From Paraglaciecola marina (GTDB lineage: Bacteria; Pseudomonadota; Gammaproteobacteria; Enterobacterales; Alteromonadaceae), in contig NZ_SAIS01000010.1 in NCBI RefSeq assembly GCF_004360155.1, positions 124,001 through 188,000 on the forward strand: a stretch of DNA of 64,000 nucleotides, in the 5' to 3' direction. Shown piece after piece: positions 40,338 through 49,917 of this stretch. The translations under genes were made by a program, and so were the position numbers. The notes under the pieces were generated by a model. That model saw nothing but the letters and a program-made list of their open reading frames with translations. It was not told where the DNA came from and searched no databases. Numbering within the stretch: the first letter of the stretch is position 1; the number at the start of each line of letters is the position of its first letter.

Positions 40338-40409
40338 TTCATTAAGATATTTCGCGGTCACAGTTTGAATGAAATACTCAAAAGAAGAATTTTAAGGTTG
40401 GTAACAAAG

Positions 40410-42125
40410 ATGAAGTCTGAAACATCAAGCGTAACACTCGATAATGTTAGTGAAGAACAACTACCCATTCCTAAACATAAACGTAAGGGATGGTCACATT
40501 TTTTAGGCATATATGCCGGCGAACATGTAGCCGCAACAGAGTTCGTTATAGGGGCTACTTTTGTAGCTCTTGGCGCTACCATGACAGATATATTGTTAGG
40601 GCTATTGATTGGTAATGTGTTAGCAATACTTAGTTGGACTTTTCTTACTACCCCTATAGCAGTAGAAACCCGTTTAAGCTTATATACTTATCTCCAAAAA
40701 ATAGCCGGAGATTCAATGACAAACCTATATAACTGGGTCAATGTCATTATATTCACTGTGATATCCGCGGCTATGGTTACCGTCTCTGCAACCGCTGTGC
40801 GATTTGCCTTTGGTATACCAGCACAATTGAGTTGGTATCCAACCAATGCATGGTTTGTGTTAGTGGTATTGGCTGTTGGTATGATAGTGGTGCTGGTGGC
40901 TATGTATGGCTTCAACGCGGTATCTAATTTCTCTCGGATTTGCGCTCCATGGCTTTTTGTAATGTTTGTTAGCGGGCCGTTAGTGCTTATGCCTGCTCTT
41001 GCCGAGCATGTAATTGGTCAAACAACCTTGACGAGTTGGGCTGACTTTATGCACATAGGAAGCATTTCAGTTTGGACTGGAGTCGACGCCCAAGGTGAGC
41101 CCGGTATAGGTTTACTCGAAGTGATAGGTTTTGCCTGGGCTGCGAATACTATTACTCACTTCGGCTTAATTGATATGGCATTATTCCGCTATGCTAAAAG
41201 CCGTACTTACGGCTTATGCACCTCATCAGGCATGATGTTTGGTCATTATATAGCTTGGATTTCTGCAGGTATTATGGGGGCAGGAACTGCGGTTATTGTT
41301 AAAAAATCAATCATTGAATTAGACCCAGGTGATGTAGCGTTTCAGGCTTTAGGTTTGTCTGGATTAGTTATTGTTATCGTTGCTGGGTGGACAACTGCCA
41401 ATGCAAACTTGTACCGAGCAGGCTTAGCTGCACAAGCTATATTCAAGAACCATTCACGTAATAAAACCACCTTAATTGTTGGTGTCGTGGCTGTGTGTAT
41501 TGCGTGTTTCCCTTTTGTTTTTAATAAAATGCTGCCACTTTTAACCTACGCTGGTTTACTTGTTGTGCCTGTTGGTGCCATCGTTTTTACTGAACATTTC
41601 ATCTTCCCAAGAATTGGTTTTACTCGCTACTGGGCTATGTTTCAGAACCTTACCCATAGTACTCCTGCTGTGGCTTCTTGGGGCTTGGGTTTAGCTTTTG
41701 GCTTTACGTTAAATGCCCTTGACGTGATGTCATTTTACTATTTGTTTCTTCCCACTTGGTTCTTTACATGTGTGGTTTATATTCTTTTAGCTAAACGTTA
41801 CGGAGCGGCTGAAGCCTACCCTGAAGAGCAAGCAAAATTAGATGCTTATGACCAACAAGTAGAAGAACTTCATGCAGAACAAGCACTGTCAGAACCTGTA
41901 TCTACCCCCAAAACAACTTTAGCCACAAAAATAATCCATTGGGTTTCACTCTTAAGTCTAGGCATTTCTCTTGCTTTGGCATTCAACACTATGTTTATGA
42001 GTGCTGATGTTTCGGCTTACGAAAGCAATCGTGATTTATTCTTCGATGTTGGCTTTATTTGTACCATTATTTATTTTGCTTCTGCCTATTGGGTCATGCA
42101 ACAAAATAAAAAAGTTGTAGCCTAA
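40410..42125 (+). CDS. NCS1-type (purine-cytosine permease family) transporter
   Basis: Start at ATG 40410 gives 571 residues; an open frame reaching back to TTG 40323 is rejected because it would begin inside the hairpin. The protein has about 12 membrane helices with NCS1-type features: KGWSHFLGIYAGEHVA at the first helix, SWTFLTTPIAVETR, and WTTANANLYRAGL at helix 8. NCS1 proteins are cation-coupled importers of nucleobases and related compounds. Partnership with a mannitol dehydrogenase gene 19 bases downstream suggests a polyol or sugar substrate instead; that is inference. A charged loop lies at about 480-530. Confidence 0.82.
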   Translation: MKSETSSVTLDNVSEEQLPIPKHKRKGWSHFLGIYAGEHVAATEFVIGATFVALGATMTDILLGLLIGNVLAILSWTFLTTPIAVETRLSLYTYLQKIAGDSMTNLYNWVNVIIFTVISAAMVTVSATAVRFAFGIPAQLSWYPTNAWFVLVVLAVGMIVVLVAMYGFNAVSNFSRICAPWLFVMFVSGPLVLMPALAEHVIGQTTLTSWADFMHIGSISVWTGVDAQGEPGIGLLEVIGFAWAANTITHFGLIDMALFRYAKSRTYGLCTSSGMMFGHYIAWISAGIMGAGTAVIVKKSIIELDPGDVAFQALGLSGLVIVIVAGWTTANANLYRAGLAAQAIFKNHSRNKTTLIVGVVAVCIACFPFVFNKMLPLLTYAGLLVVPVGAIVFTEHFIFPRIGFTRYWAMFQNLTHSTPAVASWGLGLAFGFTLNALDVMSFYYLFLPTWFFTCVVYILLAKRYGAAEAYPEEQAKLDAYDQQVEELHAEQALSEPVSTPKTTLATKIIHWVSLLSLGISLALAFNTMFMSADVSAYESNRDLFFDVGFICTIIYFASAYWVMQQNKKVVA

Positions 42126-42144
42126 GAAAAAGGAAGCCTAAATT

Positions 42145-43647
42145 ATGCAAAACAAACCTAGTATTCTTTTAAACAATGCTAATTTAACGGCGTTACCAGA
42201 ATCAGTAGTTGAACCTGGGTATGACCGTTCTAAGGTGACTTCTGGCATTGTACATGTGGGTGTGGGGGGCTTTCACCGCTCTCACGAAGCATTTTATACT
42301 GATGCTTATATGGCAGAAAGTGGAGATCTAAGTTGGGGGATTTGCGGTGTAGGTTTACGTGACGCCGACCGTAAAATGAAAACCTTACTCGAAGCCCAAG
42401 ACTACCTTTACACCTTAATTGTAAAACATCCAGATGGCACCATAGAAAACAAAGTAATCGGCAGCTTGAGTGACTTCTTGCTTGGATGCGATGATCCTGA
42501 AGCGGTCATTGATAAAATGGCCAGTGAAGAAACTAAAATTGTGTCTCTTACCATTACTGAAGGGGGCTATAACTTCAATCCAGCTACAGGTGAGTTTGAT
42601 TTTAGTAACCCAGACGTAATCTATGACTTGGCGAATCCTAATACACCTCGTTTGGTTTTTGGGTATCTTGTGGCGGCATTAAAGCTGCGCTGTGAAAACG
42701 GACTCCCTCCGTTTACTGTGCAATCTTGCGATAATGTGCAGCATAACGGTGATGTGGCTAAAAAAATGTTGATTGCTTACGCAACTGCTGTTGATAGTGA
42801 CTTAGCCCAGTGGATTGAGTCAGAAGTAAGCTTTCCAAATGCTATGGTTGACCGCATAACCCCCGCGACGACTCCTGAAGATATTTCCTATTTGCAACAA
42901 CTTGGTATTCAAGATGAGTGGCCGGTAACCTGTGAGCCGTTTCATCAATGGATCATTGAAGATAAGTTTACCTTGGCTCGCCCAGAGTGGGAACAAGTTG
43001 GCGCACAGTTTGTAACTGACGTTACACCCTACGAAAAAATGAAAATTCGTTTGTTGAACGCAGGCCATTCGGTACTAGGTATTTTGGGCTCATTGCACGG
43101 TTTTGAAACCATTGACGAAAGTGTACAAGATCCACTCTTCGCTAAGTTTTTACGGCATTTTATGGATGTTGAAGTGACACCCATTTTGTCGCCAGTAGCA
43201 GGAATTAATTTGGAAGAATATAAAAGTACCTTACTAGAGCGCTTTGCTAACCCTAATATTAAAGATGGGTTAGCTAGAATATGTTCTGAAAATGCTGCCA
43301 AGCTTAGTACTTTTATGTTGCCTACAATACTAGATAACTTAGCAAAAAATGGTGAGATTGAATGTGCAACCTTAATCATAGCTGCTTGGTGTTATTACAG
43401 CGATAAGCGTGTTGATAAACAAGGTAAAGCCCTCGCCATTTCTGATGCAATGGCTGATGAAGTACATAAGCTTGCCAGCCAAACATCAGAGCGGTCTACT
43501 GCTTTACTAGAATTAGATGCATTGTTTGCAAGCCTTACCAGCTCAAGTGTATTTGTGATGGCTTATAAGAAACAAGTTGTGGCCTTTTACGATACTCCAA
43601 ATGTTAAGCATCATATGCAAATGATAATAGACAACTACTCAAGCTAA
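42145..43647 (+). CDS. Mannitol 2-dehydrogenase family protein (long-chain polyol dehydrogenase)
   Basis: The 500-residue enzyme belongs to the mannitol/fructuronate dehydrogenase family. It has the NAD-binding VHVGVGGFHRSHEAFY (about 36-51), PNAMVDRITPAT (about 231-242) and the catalytic KMKIRLLNAGHS (about 301-312, with Lys, Asn and His). Family members convert D-mannitol to fructose, D-arabinitol to xylulose or fructuronate to mannonate. Length is closest to mannitol 2-dehydrogenase (about 490). It forms an operon with the upstream permease and ends at a strong terminator. The exact substrate is open. Confidence 0.88.
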   Translation: MQNKPSILLNNANLTALPESVVEPGYDRSKVTSGIVHVGVGGFHRSHEAFYTDAYMAESGDLSWGICGVGLRDADRKMKTLLEAQDYLYTLIVKHPDGTIENKVIGSLSDFLLGCDDPEAVIDKMASEETKIVSLTITEGGYNFNPATGEFDFSNPDVIYDLANPNTPRLVFGYLVAALKLRCENGLPPFTVQSCDNVQHNGDVAKKMLIAYATAVDSDLAQWIESEVSFPNAMVDRITPATTPEDISYLQQLGIQDEWPVTCEPFHQWIIEDKFTLARPEWEQVGAQFVTDVTPYEKMKIRLLNAGHSVLGILGSLHGFETIDESVQDPLFAKFLRHFMDVEVTPILSPVAGINLEEYKSTLLERFANPNIKDGLARICSENAAKLSTFMLPTILDNLAKNGEIECATLIIAAWCYYSDKRVDKQGKALAISDAMADEVHKLASQTSERSTALLELDALFASLTSSSVFVMAYKKQVVAFYDTPNVKHHMQMIIDNYSS

Positions 43648-43662
43648 TTTAGCTAAGTCATC

Positions 43663-43698
43663 ATACAAAACACCCGCTAGTTAGCGGGTGTTTTGTAT
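43663..43698. terminator. Bidirectional terminator between the polyol operon and acnA
   Basis: Arms ATACAAAACACCCGCTA (43663-43679) and TAGCGGGTGTTTTGTAT (43682-43698) are complementary over 17 bp. The A-rich and T-rich flanks give U tracts on both strands, so it can end both convergent transcripts. Confidence 0.88.
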
Positions 43699-43701
43699 CT
43701 G

Positions 43702-46428
43702 CTACTCAGTTTCATTCAGGCTACGTAGCACATACTGTAAAATACCACCATGACTGAAATAACTGAATTCGTTTGGGGTATCTATTCGAATACGAGTTAT
43801 GAAGCTGCTAGTTTTACCACCTTTTGTGACTTTTACTTCTGCTTCTTTTTGTCCTTGAGTCACAGCTTCGATTGAGTACTCTTCAGTACCATCTAGCTTT
43901 AATGCTGTGGCACTATCTCCTTCTCTAAATTGTAAAGGCAATATCCCCATGCCAATCAGGTTTGAGCGATGAATACGCTCATAACTTTCAGCTATGACTA
44001 CTTTAACGCCAAGTAATAATGGACCTTTGGCAGCCCAGTCTCTTGAACTACCCGTACCATATTCTTTACCGGCAATCACCATGCTGGGAGTGTTTTGTTC
44101 TTGGTATTTCATTGCGGCATCAAACACACTCATTTGCTCACCTGTTGGTTGAAATCGGGTCCAACCGCCTTCTGTACCGGGAGCTAATTGGTTCTTTAGT
44201 CTAACATTGGCAAAAGTACCCCGCATCATAACTTCGTGATTCCCCCGCCTTGACCCAAATGAGTTGAAGTCTAGCTCATCAACTTCGTTATTTCGTAAAT
44301 ACTCAGCTGCGGGACCATCAAGGGCGATGCTACCAGCGGGTGAAATATGATCTGTGGTAACCGAGTCACCTAGTTTTAATAAACAACGTGCGTTTACTAT
44401 CCCTTTTACAGGGTCAGGCTTATCTTTCATGCTTTCAAAGAAAGTTGGTTTTCTAACGTAATGTGATTCGGGCCAATTGTATTGGGCACTATCGACTACT
44501 TCCAATGCGTTCCAGCTATCGTCACCTTCAAAAATATGAGCGTAACGTTCGCTAAACATATTACTGCTTACAACTTCGGTAACGAGTTGTTGTATTTCTT
44601 CACTAGCAGGCCAAATGTCCCGTAAATACAAAGGCTTACCTTGATTAGATGTGCCTAGAGGCTCAGTTAACAAATCTATATTCATATTACCTGCCAAAGC
44701 ATACGCCACAACTAAAGGGGGGGAGGCTAGATAATTTGCTTTTACATCAGAATGGATACGACCTTCAAAATTTCGGTTGCCAGATAGTACCGCGCTGACA
44801 TTCAATTTAGATGCCCGAATGGCTTTGCTGATTGGATCGGGTAATGGCCCTGAGTTACCAATACAAGTAGTACATCCGTAACCCACCAAGTTAAACCCCA
44901 TGGATTCTAAGTCACTGGTTAAATCAGCTTTGTCCATGTATTCAGTTACAACTTGCGAGCCTGGAGCAAAACTGGTTTTTACCCAAGGTTTTACCTGTAA
45001 ACCTAAAGCTTTGGCTTTTCTCGCTAATAGACCTGCGGCAATCAACACTGATGGGTTCGATGTGTTGGTACAACTGGTGATAGCAGCAATGACTACTGCA
45101 CCGTTATCTAGATGAAATTTTTGATTGTTGTATTCACATAAAGCTTTTTCTGTAGAGGGCTCTGGAGGTTGACCTCCTTCGCTTTCAAAGCGGCCTTTTT
45201 CAGGGTCAGCTGTGTTGACTATAAGCTTCTCTTGCTCCGATAACCAATCCTTAAATTGACTAGCGGCTTCAGTCAAAGGGATACGGTCTTGAGGCCTTTT
45301 AGGGCCTGCAATTGAGCTAACCACTTGACTTAAATCTAAGCTGAGTTTGGCGTGGTATTCTGCTGATTGTTGGGCATCTGTGCCCCACATTCCTTGCTTT
45401 TTAGCATATGCGGTGATTGCTTTGATGTGCTCTTTATCTCTACCTGTTAACTCTAGGTATGTGATGGTTTGCTCATCTATCGGAAACAAACCACAGGTAG
45501 CACCATACTCAGGAGCCATATTGGCTATGGTTGCGCGGTCAGCAATATTTAGATGCTTTAGGCCTTCACCAAAGAATTCCACAAACTTCCCTACTACGCC
45601 AAACTTACGTAGAGTCTCTGTAATAGTAAGCACTAAGTCAGTAGCAGTGGTACCTGGGGGTAAATCACCTATTAGCTCCATGCCCACAACCTCGGGAACT
45701 AACATAGTAACGGGTTGTCCTAGCATGGCGGCTTCTGCCTCAATGCCACCTACTCCCCAACCCAACACACCTAGTCCGTTGATCATAGTCGTGTGTGAGT
45801 CTGTTCCCACCAATGTATCTGGGTATAAAAGACTATTGTCTTCATGATCGCTGTCTTCAAATATGACTCTGGCTAAATACTCCAGGTTAACCTGATGCAC
45901 AATCCCTTTGCCCGGAGGTACTACTTTGAAATTATCAAAGGCTTTTTGACCCCAACGTAAAAACTGATACCGTTCTTTATTTCGCTCAACTTCTTTCGCA
46001 GTATTTTTACTGAAGGCATCTTTTTGAGCGAAATAATCCACCATAACTGAGTGGTCAATCACTAACTCAACGGGCTTTAAAGGGTTAATTTTTTTTGAAT
46101 CGCCCCCTAGTTCTACCATTGCATCTCGCATGGCAGCTAAATCTACAACGGCAGGTACACCAGTAAAATCTTGTAAAACTACTCGTGCCGGGACAAAAGC
46201 TATTTCCTGGGCTGCCGTGTTGTGCACATCCCATTTGGCGACAGCATCAATATCATCAGCTTGTACAAAATTTTGGTCACTATGGCGGAGTAGGTTCTCT
46301 AACAAAATTTTGGCGGCAAAAGGCAACCGAGATAATTCGTATTTATCAGCCAGTGTCTCTAGGCTAAAGTATTTAAAACTACGACCATCTAGGGTTAATG
46401 TTTGCTGATATTTGGTCTTATTTTGCAT
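43702..46428 (-). CDS. acnA: Aconitate hydratase A
   Basis: The 908-residue enzyme isomerises citrate and isocitrate in the TCA cycle. The three cluster cysteines lie in ITSCTNTSNPSV (about 450-461) and GYGCTTCIGNSGPL (about 515-528), and the C-terminal swivel domain has GSSRDWAAKGP. Length and motifs match AcnA (891 in E. coli) rather than AcnB. An AGGAG ribosome site lies 6 bases before the ATG. It is a single gene, convergent with the mannitol dehydrogenase gene. Confidence 0.97.
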   Translation of the reverse strand: MQNKTKYQQTLTLDGRSFKYFSLETLADKYELSRLPFAAKILLENLLRHSDQNFVQADDIDAVAKWDVHNTAAQEIAFVPARVVLQDFTGVPAVVDLAAMRDAMVELGGDSKKINPLKPVELVIDHSVMVDYFAQKDAFSKNTAKEVERNKERYQFLRWGQKAFDNFKVVPPGKGIVHQVNLEYLARVIFEDSDHEDNSLLYPDTLVGTDSHTTMINGLGVLGWGVGGIEAEAAMLGQPVTMLVPEVVGMELIGDLPPGTTATDLVLTITETLRKFGVVGKFVEFFGEGLKHLNIADRATIANMAPEYGATCGLFPIDEQTITYLELTGRDKEHIKAITAYAKKQGMWGTDAQQSAEYHAKLSLDLSQVVSSIAGPKRPQDRIPLTEAASQFKDWLSEQEKLIVNTADPEKGRFESEGGQPPEPSTEKALCEYNNQKFHLDNGAVVIAAITSCTNTSNPSVLIAAGLLARKAKALGLQVKPWVKTSFAPGSQVVTEYMDKADLTSDLESMGFNLVGYGCTTCIGNSGPLPDPISKAIRASKLNVSAVLSGNRNFEGRIHSDVKANYLASPPLVVAYALAGNMNIDLLTEPLGTSNQGKPLYLRDIWPASEEIQQLVTEVVSSNMFSERYAHIFEGDDSWNALEVVDSAQYNWPESHYVRKPTFFESMKDKPDPVKGIVNARCLLKLGDSVTTDHISPAGSIALDGPAAEYLRNNEVDELDFNSFGSRRGNHEVMMRGTFANVRLKNQLAPGTEGGWTRFQPTGEQMSVFDAAMKYQEQNTPSMVIAGKEYGTGSSRDWAAKGPLLLGVKVVIAESYERIHRSNLIGMGILPLQFREGDSATALKLDGTEEYSIEAVTQGQKEAEVKVTKGGKTSSFITRIRIDTPNEFSYFSHGGILQYVLRSLNETE

Positions 46429-46530
46429 GCTGTGCTCCTAGTTAAATGCCCAGAACTAAAGTAATTGTTTGGTATTAAATATAATTAATGACCGATTAAA
46501 TAAATAATCAGCCCTAGTATTAGATTATAG

Positions 46531-47283
46531 TTAGACTGACATAAGATGCTTCTGAATATATTGTTGGTAAGACTTATCATTCAGTAATTCTGGTTTATAT
46601 TCTGGGCAAGATTTAAGGTTTTCTGCACTCAAATGACTCGCTATATTGTGCCCTAACCAGTTAATTTCATTGATATGTTTAGGAGCCACTACTATTTTTT
46701 TGTCATCAGAAAAAATGCCATGGGTTTCAACAACAATCAATGGTATTTCCCAGTTCTCACTGTCTAAAACCAGATCATACACTCGCCCTAAAGCTTGGTC
46801 GTAGTAATGTAAATCGTAACCTTGTATTTCATCGATCGAGCGCAAATGATTGGCACTAGTGCCTTCTTCCACTTGCCCAAGGGTTTCTATGTCGGTCATA
46901 TCTTGTTTTTTTGCCAGTGCGGTAGGATTGGCAAATTCACCCCATGCCCCAGGCCCAGTCCAATAGTAACCGTATCCGAAATGCCTAAATAGCAGCTCTT
47001 CATACTCCCGTGACACGGGTTTGTGTTCGTCAACAGAGGGACTGTCTTTAACCTGTTGTTTAGACAAGGTCACACTAATTTTTTCTTGTTCGATATCAAA
47101 ATCTAGTAACGATACCGGAGAAATAAGCACCTTGGGGCTCAGAGGGATCCAGCGGTGTGTATCCACATACATATATCTGACTGTCCAAGCGCGATCATCG
47201 AATAAAAAATCTTGACTAGCTCCTATATCACCGTCAGTGGCAGCAATCGTGAATCGTTTAACCTCTCTGAGACCTGCATACAT
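46531..47283 (-). CDS. PRC-barrel domain protein (two barrels)
   Basis: The 250-residue soluble protein has two PRC-barrel domains: residues about 5-75 (GDIGASQDFLFDDRAWTVRY) and about 140-215 (IQGYDLHYYDQALGRVYDLV). A Tyr/Gly-rich linker lies at about 100-120. PRC barrels are found in photosynthetic reaction-centre H chains, RimM and stress-related proteins, and this double-barrel form is of unknown function. It follows acnA's promoter region on the same strand and is probably monocistronic. Confidence 0.85.
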   Translation of the reverse strand: MYAGLREVKRFTIAATDGDIGASQDFLFDDRAWTVRYMYVDTHRWIPLSPKVLISPVSLLDFDIEQEKISVTLSKQQVKDSPSVDEHKPVSREYEELLFRHFGYGYYWTGPGAWGEFANPTALAKKQDMTDIETLGQVEEGTSANHLRSIDEIQGYDLHYYDQALGRVYDLVLDSENWEIPLIVVETHGIFSDDKKIVVAPKHINEINWLGHNIASHLSAENLKSCPEYKPELLNDKSYQQYIQKHLMSV

Positions 47284-47637
47284 ATAATTTCTCCTTGTTG
47301 ACTATAGTGAGTACAACAGAAGCAAATAACACACCAGTCAAAATATTAGGAGAGATTCAAGGGGTTAGCTATTTCTGGCGATTGCCGCTGTGGTAGGAGT
47401 AGTAAAATTTACCTTGTGGTGTGTAATTTTTACTAAGTATATTCACATGATTTTGATTGCTTTAAGTACATATTTGAGTACTCATTGACGCAGCGTTAGC
47501 ATTACATTAGATGCCGGTAAATTAAAGAATATAGCTAGGTACTAAGGTGATCATTTAAGAGGCTGCTGAGTTAACTTTTTGTAACTAACTCATAATCGAT
47601 AGTTTGTGTTTTAGTAAATATGCTGGACGGATTGAAA
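47284..47637. other. Intergenic region without a recognised gene
   Basis: Within these 354 bases only an imperfect inverted repeat is visible: TAGTAAAATTTA (47400-47411) with TAATTTTTACTA (47424-47435), 11 of 12 pairs. It lies 117 bases upstream of the PRC-barrel gene start. No convincing frame was found. Confidence 0.4.
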
Positions 47638-47799
47638 TTACTTAGGATTTTTTTTAATTTTTGATAAGTCAGTGGGGGCCTCGAGTATATCTATACTAGG
47701 TCTATTATCGCCTGAACATGCCACTAAGACTAAAACAATCATAAAGATAATTGCAAAACATAGTAAATCACCCACATTATGTTTTTTCTGCTGAGACAT
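47638..47799 (-). CDS. Small predicted lipoprotein (53 aa)
   Basis: From the ATG at 47799 the frame encodes 53 residues: MSQQKKHN, a hydrophobic helix, the lipobox LVAC, and a short mature part starting CSGDNRPSIDI and ending in Lys/Asn/Pro. The start at 47799 is chosen over the one at 47838 because it has a GAGAGG site upstream and gives a normal lipoprotein signal. No family is recognised. It is divergent from the mipA-like operon. Confidence 0.6.
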   Translation of the reverse strand: MSQQKKHNVGDLLCFAIIFMIVLVLVACSGDNRPSIDILEAPTDLSKIKKNPK

Positions 47800-47965
47800 A
47801 ACTCGACCTCTCGTTAGCTTCATAAACTTTATTCTCACAGTTTAATGATCTCTTCCCTTTATTAATGCCTCAAATTGCTATTAATTGTGAATAATTGTAA
47901 TCGAGCCATTTATAAAAGAAAATATTTGGTAGTCTGGGTGCATAGTTCACGTTTGGAGTACTTAT

Positions 47966-48829
47966 TTGTTTGTTTTTAGGCGCTTAGCTTTGCTAATTAC
48001 ATGTTTGTTTATATGCTATTCGTCAACAGCATGTTCTGAAACAGAGGAGTGTATTTCAGAAAATAGTTGGCAGCTTGGCTTAGCCGTAGGTTTAGGTATT
48101 AAAACCAACCCACTTGTAGGTGGCGATAATATCCCATTGTTAGTATTGCCAGATATTGCTTGGTATGGAGAAAAAGCCTATTTTGACAACCTTGAACTAG
48201 GTTACCAATGGATAAATAACGGGGCTATAAGTTCAGAAAGTTTTATACAAATAGATAGTGAGGCCGCTTTTTTTAACTTTCTACATCCCGACAATATATT
48301 CACTTCCAACACCATAAGTGGTTCGGATGAATATTTGGATACGCCCAGCGAAGATGAAAACACTAACAAAGTTCTATCCATAAATGATGTTGCTGATAGA
48401 TATTGGGCTGTAAATGGGGGGGGGCGTTTACATTACTTTGTTGTCAATTCTGAGTTTTCCATTGCAGCGATGACAGATGTTTCTGGTGTGCACAAAGGCC
48501 ATCAGCTCGAAGTGGTTTATCAATATAAATGGCAATGGCATACGGCCCGCTTTAACACTAAGCTTGGAGTTAATTGGAAAAGTACAGATTTAGTTGATTA
48601 TTATTACGGTGTTGACGAACGGGATACTGATCAAAAAGATTTGTTTTATGAAGTGAAAGGCGGATGGCAGCCACACCTTAGTGTGAATGTACAAATTCCC
48701 TTTGATGAACATTTAATGTGGCTCGTTAATTTAGGGTATCGTAAATTACCAGACACTATTTATCGTAGTCCCCTTATTCAAAGTAATCATATTAAACGAG
48801 TTTTCTTTGGAGTGGCATATCGCTATTAA
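47966..48829 (+). CDS. MipA/OmpV family outer-membrane protein
   Basis: Translation from TTG 47966 (GGAG eight bases upstream) gives 287 residues with a signal peptide (about 1-24) and a mature part built of beta strands ending AYRY. The opening LGLAVGLGIKTNPLVGGDNIPLLVLP-type pattern and the conserved tail (SPLIQSN to FFGVAYRY) are those of MipA/OmpV proteins, outer-membrane scaffolds or barrels linked to peptidoglycan synthesis or osmoprotection. It heads a four-gene operon with a DUF3019 protein and a two-component system, suggesting envelope-stress control. Confidence 0.85.
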   Translation: MFVFRRLALLITCLFICYSSTACSETEECISENSWQLGLAVGLGIKTNPLVGGDNIPLLVLPDIAWYGEKAYFDNLELGYQWINNGAISSESFIQIDSEAAFFNFLHPDNIFTSNTISGSDEYLDTPSEDENTNKVLSINDVADRYWAVNGGGRLHYFVVNSEFSIAAMTDVSGVHKGHQLEVVYQYKWQWHTARFNTKLGVNWKSTDLVDYYYGVDERDTDQKDLFYEVKGGWQPHLSVNVQIPFDEHLMWLVNLGYRKLPDTIYRSPLIQSNHIKRVFFGVAYRY

Positions 48830-48841
48830 AGGGCAGAGCCG

Positions 48842-49210
48842 TTGAAACATAGCCTCTTAATACTTACGTTATTATGGAGTAAATGTGGATTGGCAAAAAC
48901 ACCATCATGGACGGTGCAGCCAAACATTTGTATAGCACAAAAAGTGGGTGAAACCTGCCATATTGAGTTGGTTATCACGACTCAAAACCTGCAATCTGGC
49001 GTATATTGTCTATTTATTGGTTCAAAAAAAGTAATTTGTAGCCAAAAAGGGGGGCTACCTAGAAAACTTGCCCTTTCTTATAGTGAAAATATTAGCTTGG
49101 TATTAAAAGATAAAACCGGAAGTCAGGTACTCTCTCATAATTTATCAATAAAATATAAAGAGGCTAAAAAGTATAGACGTAGGATCCGTAACCCCTGGAG
49201 TATATTTTAA
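48842..49210 (+). CDS. DUF3019 family periplasmic protein
   Basis: From TTG 48842 (AAGGG upstream) the frame encodes 122 residues with a signal peptide (about 1-18) and a beta-rich mature domain with four cysteines (C30, C39, C56, C62 approximately), a pattern of DUF3019. Mature DUF3019 proteins are small periplasmic domains of unknown function. It lies 12 bases after the mipA-like gene and its stop overlaps the start of the response regulator (TAATG). A role in passing an envelope signal to the kinase is inference from context. Confidence 0.8.
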   Translation: MKHSLLILTLLWSKCGLAKTPSWTVQPNICIAQKVGETCHIELVITTQNLQSGVYCLFIGSKKVICSQKGGLPRKLALSYSENISLVLKDKTGSQVLSHNLSIKYKEAKKYRRRIRNPWSIF

Positions 49211-49911
49211 TGAAACAGGTTTTATTAGTTGAAGATGACGAAAGACTAAGCACACTTATTTGCCAGTTTTTAATTGAAAATGGATTTGCGGTCACGCGTT
49301 TAGCCAATGGTAAAGGCCTTATAGAGCAGGTTAAAAGATCGCCCCCAGATATATTAATTTTAGACATTATGTTGCCGGGTGAAAATGGGTTTACACTTTG
49401 TAGAAATGTACGTTCTTTTTACCAAGGGCCGTTATTATTCATGACGGCAAAAAATGATGATTTTGATCAAGTATTAGGCTTAGAAATAGGGGCTGATGAT
49501 TATATTATAAAACCTGTTGAACCACGGGTACTAGTTGCAAGACTAAATGCACTTTTACGCCGTAAGGCACCTATTATAACAGAGGCTTCAAAGTCAGAAA
49601 AATTATGTTTTGGTCAGCTGGTTATAGATAGCTCAAGTCGCACTGCACTGCTGCAAGGCGAAGATGTATTTTTAACTAGCCATGAATTTGACATGCTTTG
49701 GAAGTTAGCTGAAACCCCTTCGACCTTAGTTGAGCGCTGTACACTTTACACTGAACTTATTGGCCGTGAATATGATGGTTTAGACCGCTCCGTAGATGTA
49801 AGAATTTCTCGATTGAGGAAAAAGCTTAAAGATAATAGCCAACACCCTTACCGAATCAAAACCATTTGGGGAAAGGGCTTCTTTTTTGTAGCTGATGCCT
49901 GGGACGATTGA
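49210..49911 (+). CDS. OmpR/PhoB-family response regulator
   Basis: The 233-residue regulator has a receiver domain with acidic pair D9-D10, phosphoacceptor D52 (ILDIMLPG) and K101 (IIKPVEP), and a C-terminal winged-helix domain (about 135-228, ending IKTIWGKGFFF). It should bind DNA as a dimer when phosphorylated by the kinase encoded 6 bases downstream. Sequence resembles RstA-type regulators. It probably controls its own operon. Confidence 0.94.
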   Translation: MKQVLLVEDDERLSTLICQFLIENGFAVTRLANGKGLIEQVKRSPPDILILDIMLPGENGFTLCRNVRSFYQGPLLFMTAKNDDFDQVLGLEIGADDYIIKPVEPRVLVARLNALLRRKAPIITEASKSEKLCFGQLVIDSSSRTALLQGEDVFLTSHEFDMLWKLAETPSTLVERCTLYTELIGREYDGLDRSVDVRISRLRKKLKDNSQHPYRIKTIWGKGFFFVADAWDD

Positions 49912-49917
49912 TAAGTA

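Larger units (their letters stand above)
39868..40409. other. Long leader region upstream of the NCS1 permease/mannitol dehydrogenase operon
   Basis: This 542-base AT-rich stretch separates the divergent antiporter gene from the permease gene. It holds two CG-centred palindromes (39962-39969 and 40052-40061) and a strong hairpin (40300-40337), listed separately. A TTGACA hexamer is present at 40201 but has no well-spaced -10 box. No coding frame is convincing. Confidence 0.5.

Noticed and set aside
40323-40409. Upstream extension of the NCS1 permease from TTG 40323
   Set aside because: It would begin inside a perfect 16-bp hairpin and adds residues not expected in the family; ATG 40410 is preferred.
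45347-45847. 166-residue frame antisense to acnA
   Set aside because: It lies wholly within the coding part of acnA, whose motifs are certain; the frame is a shadow of its codon usage.
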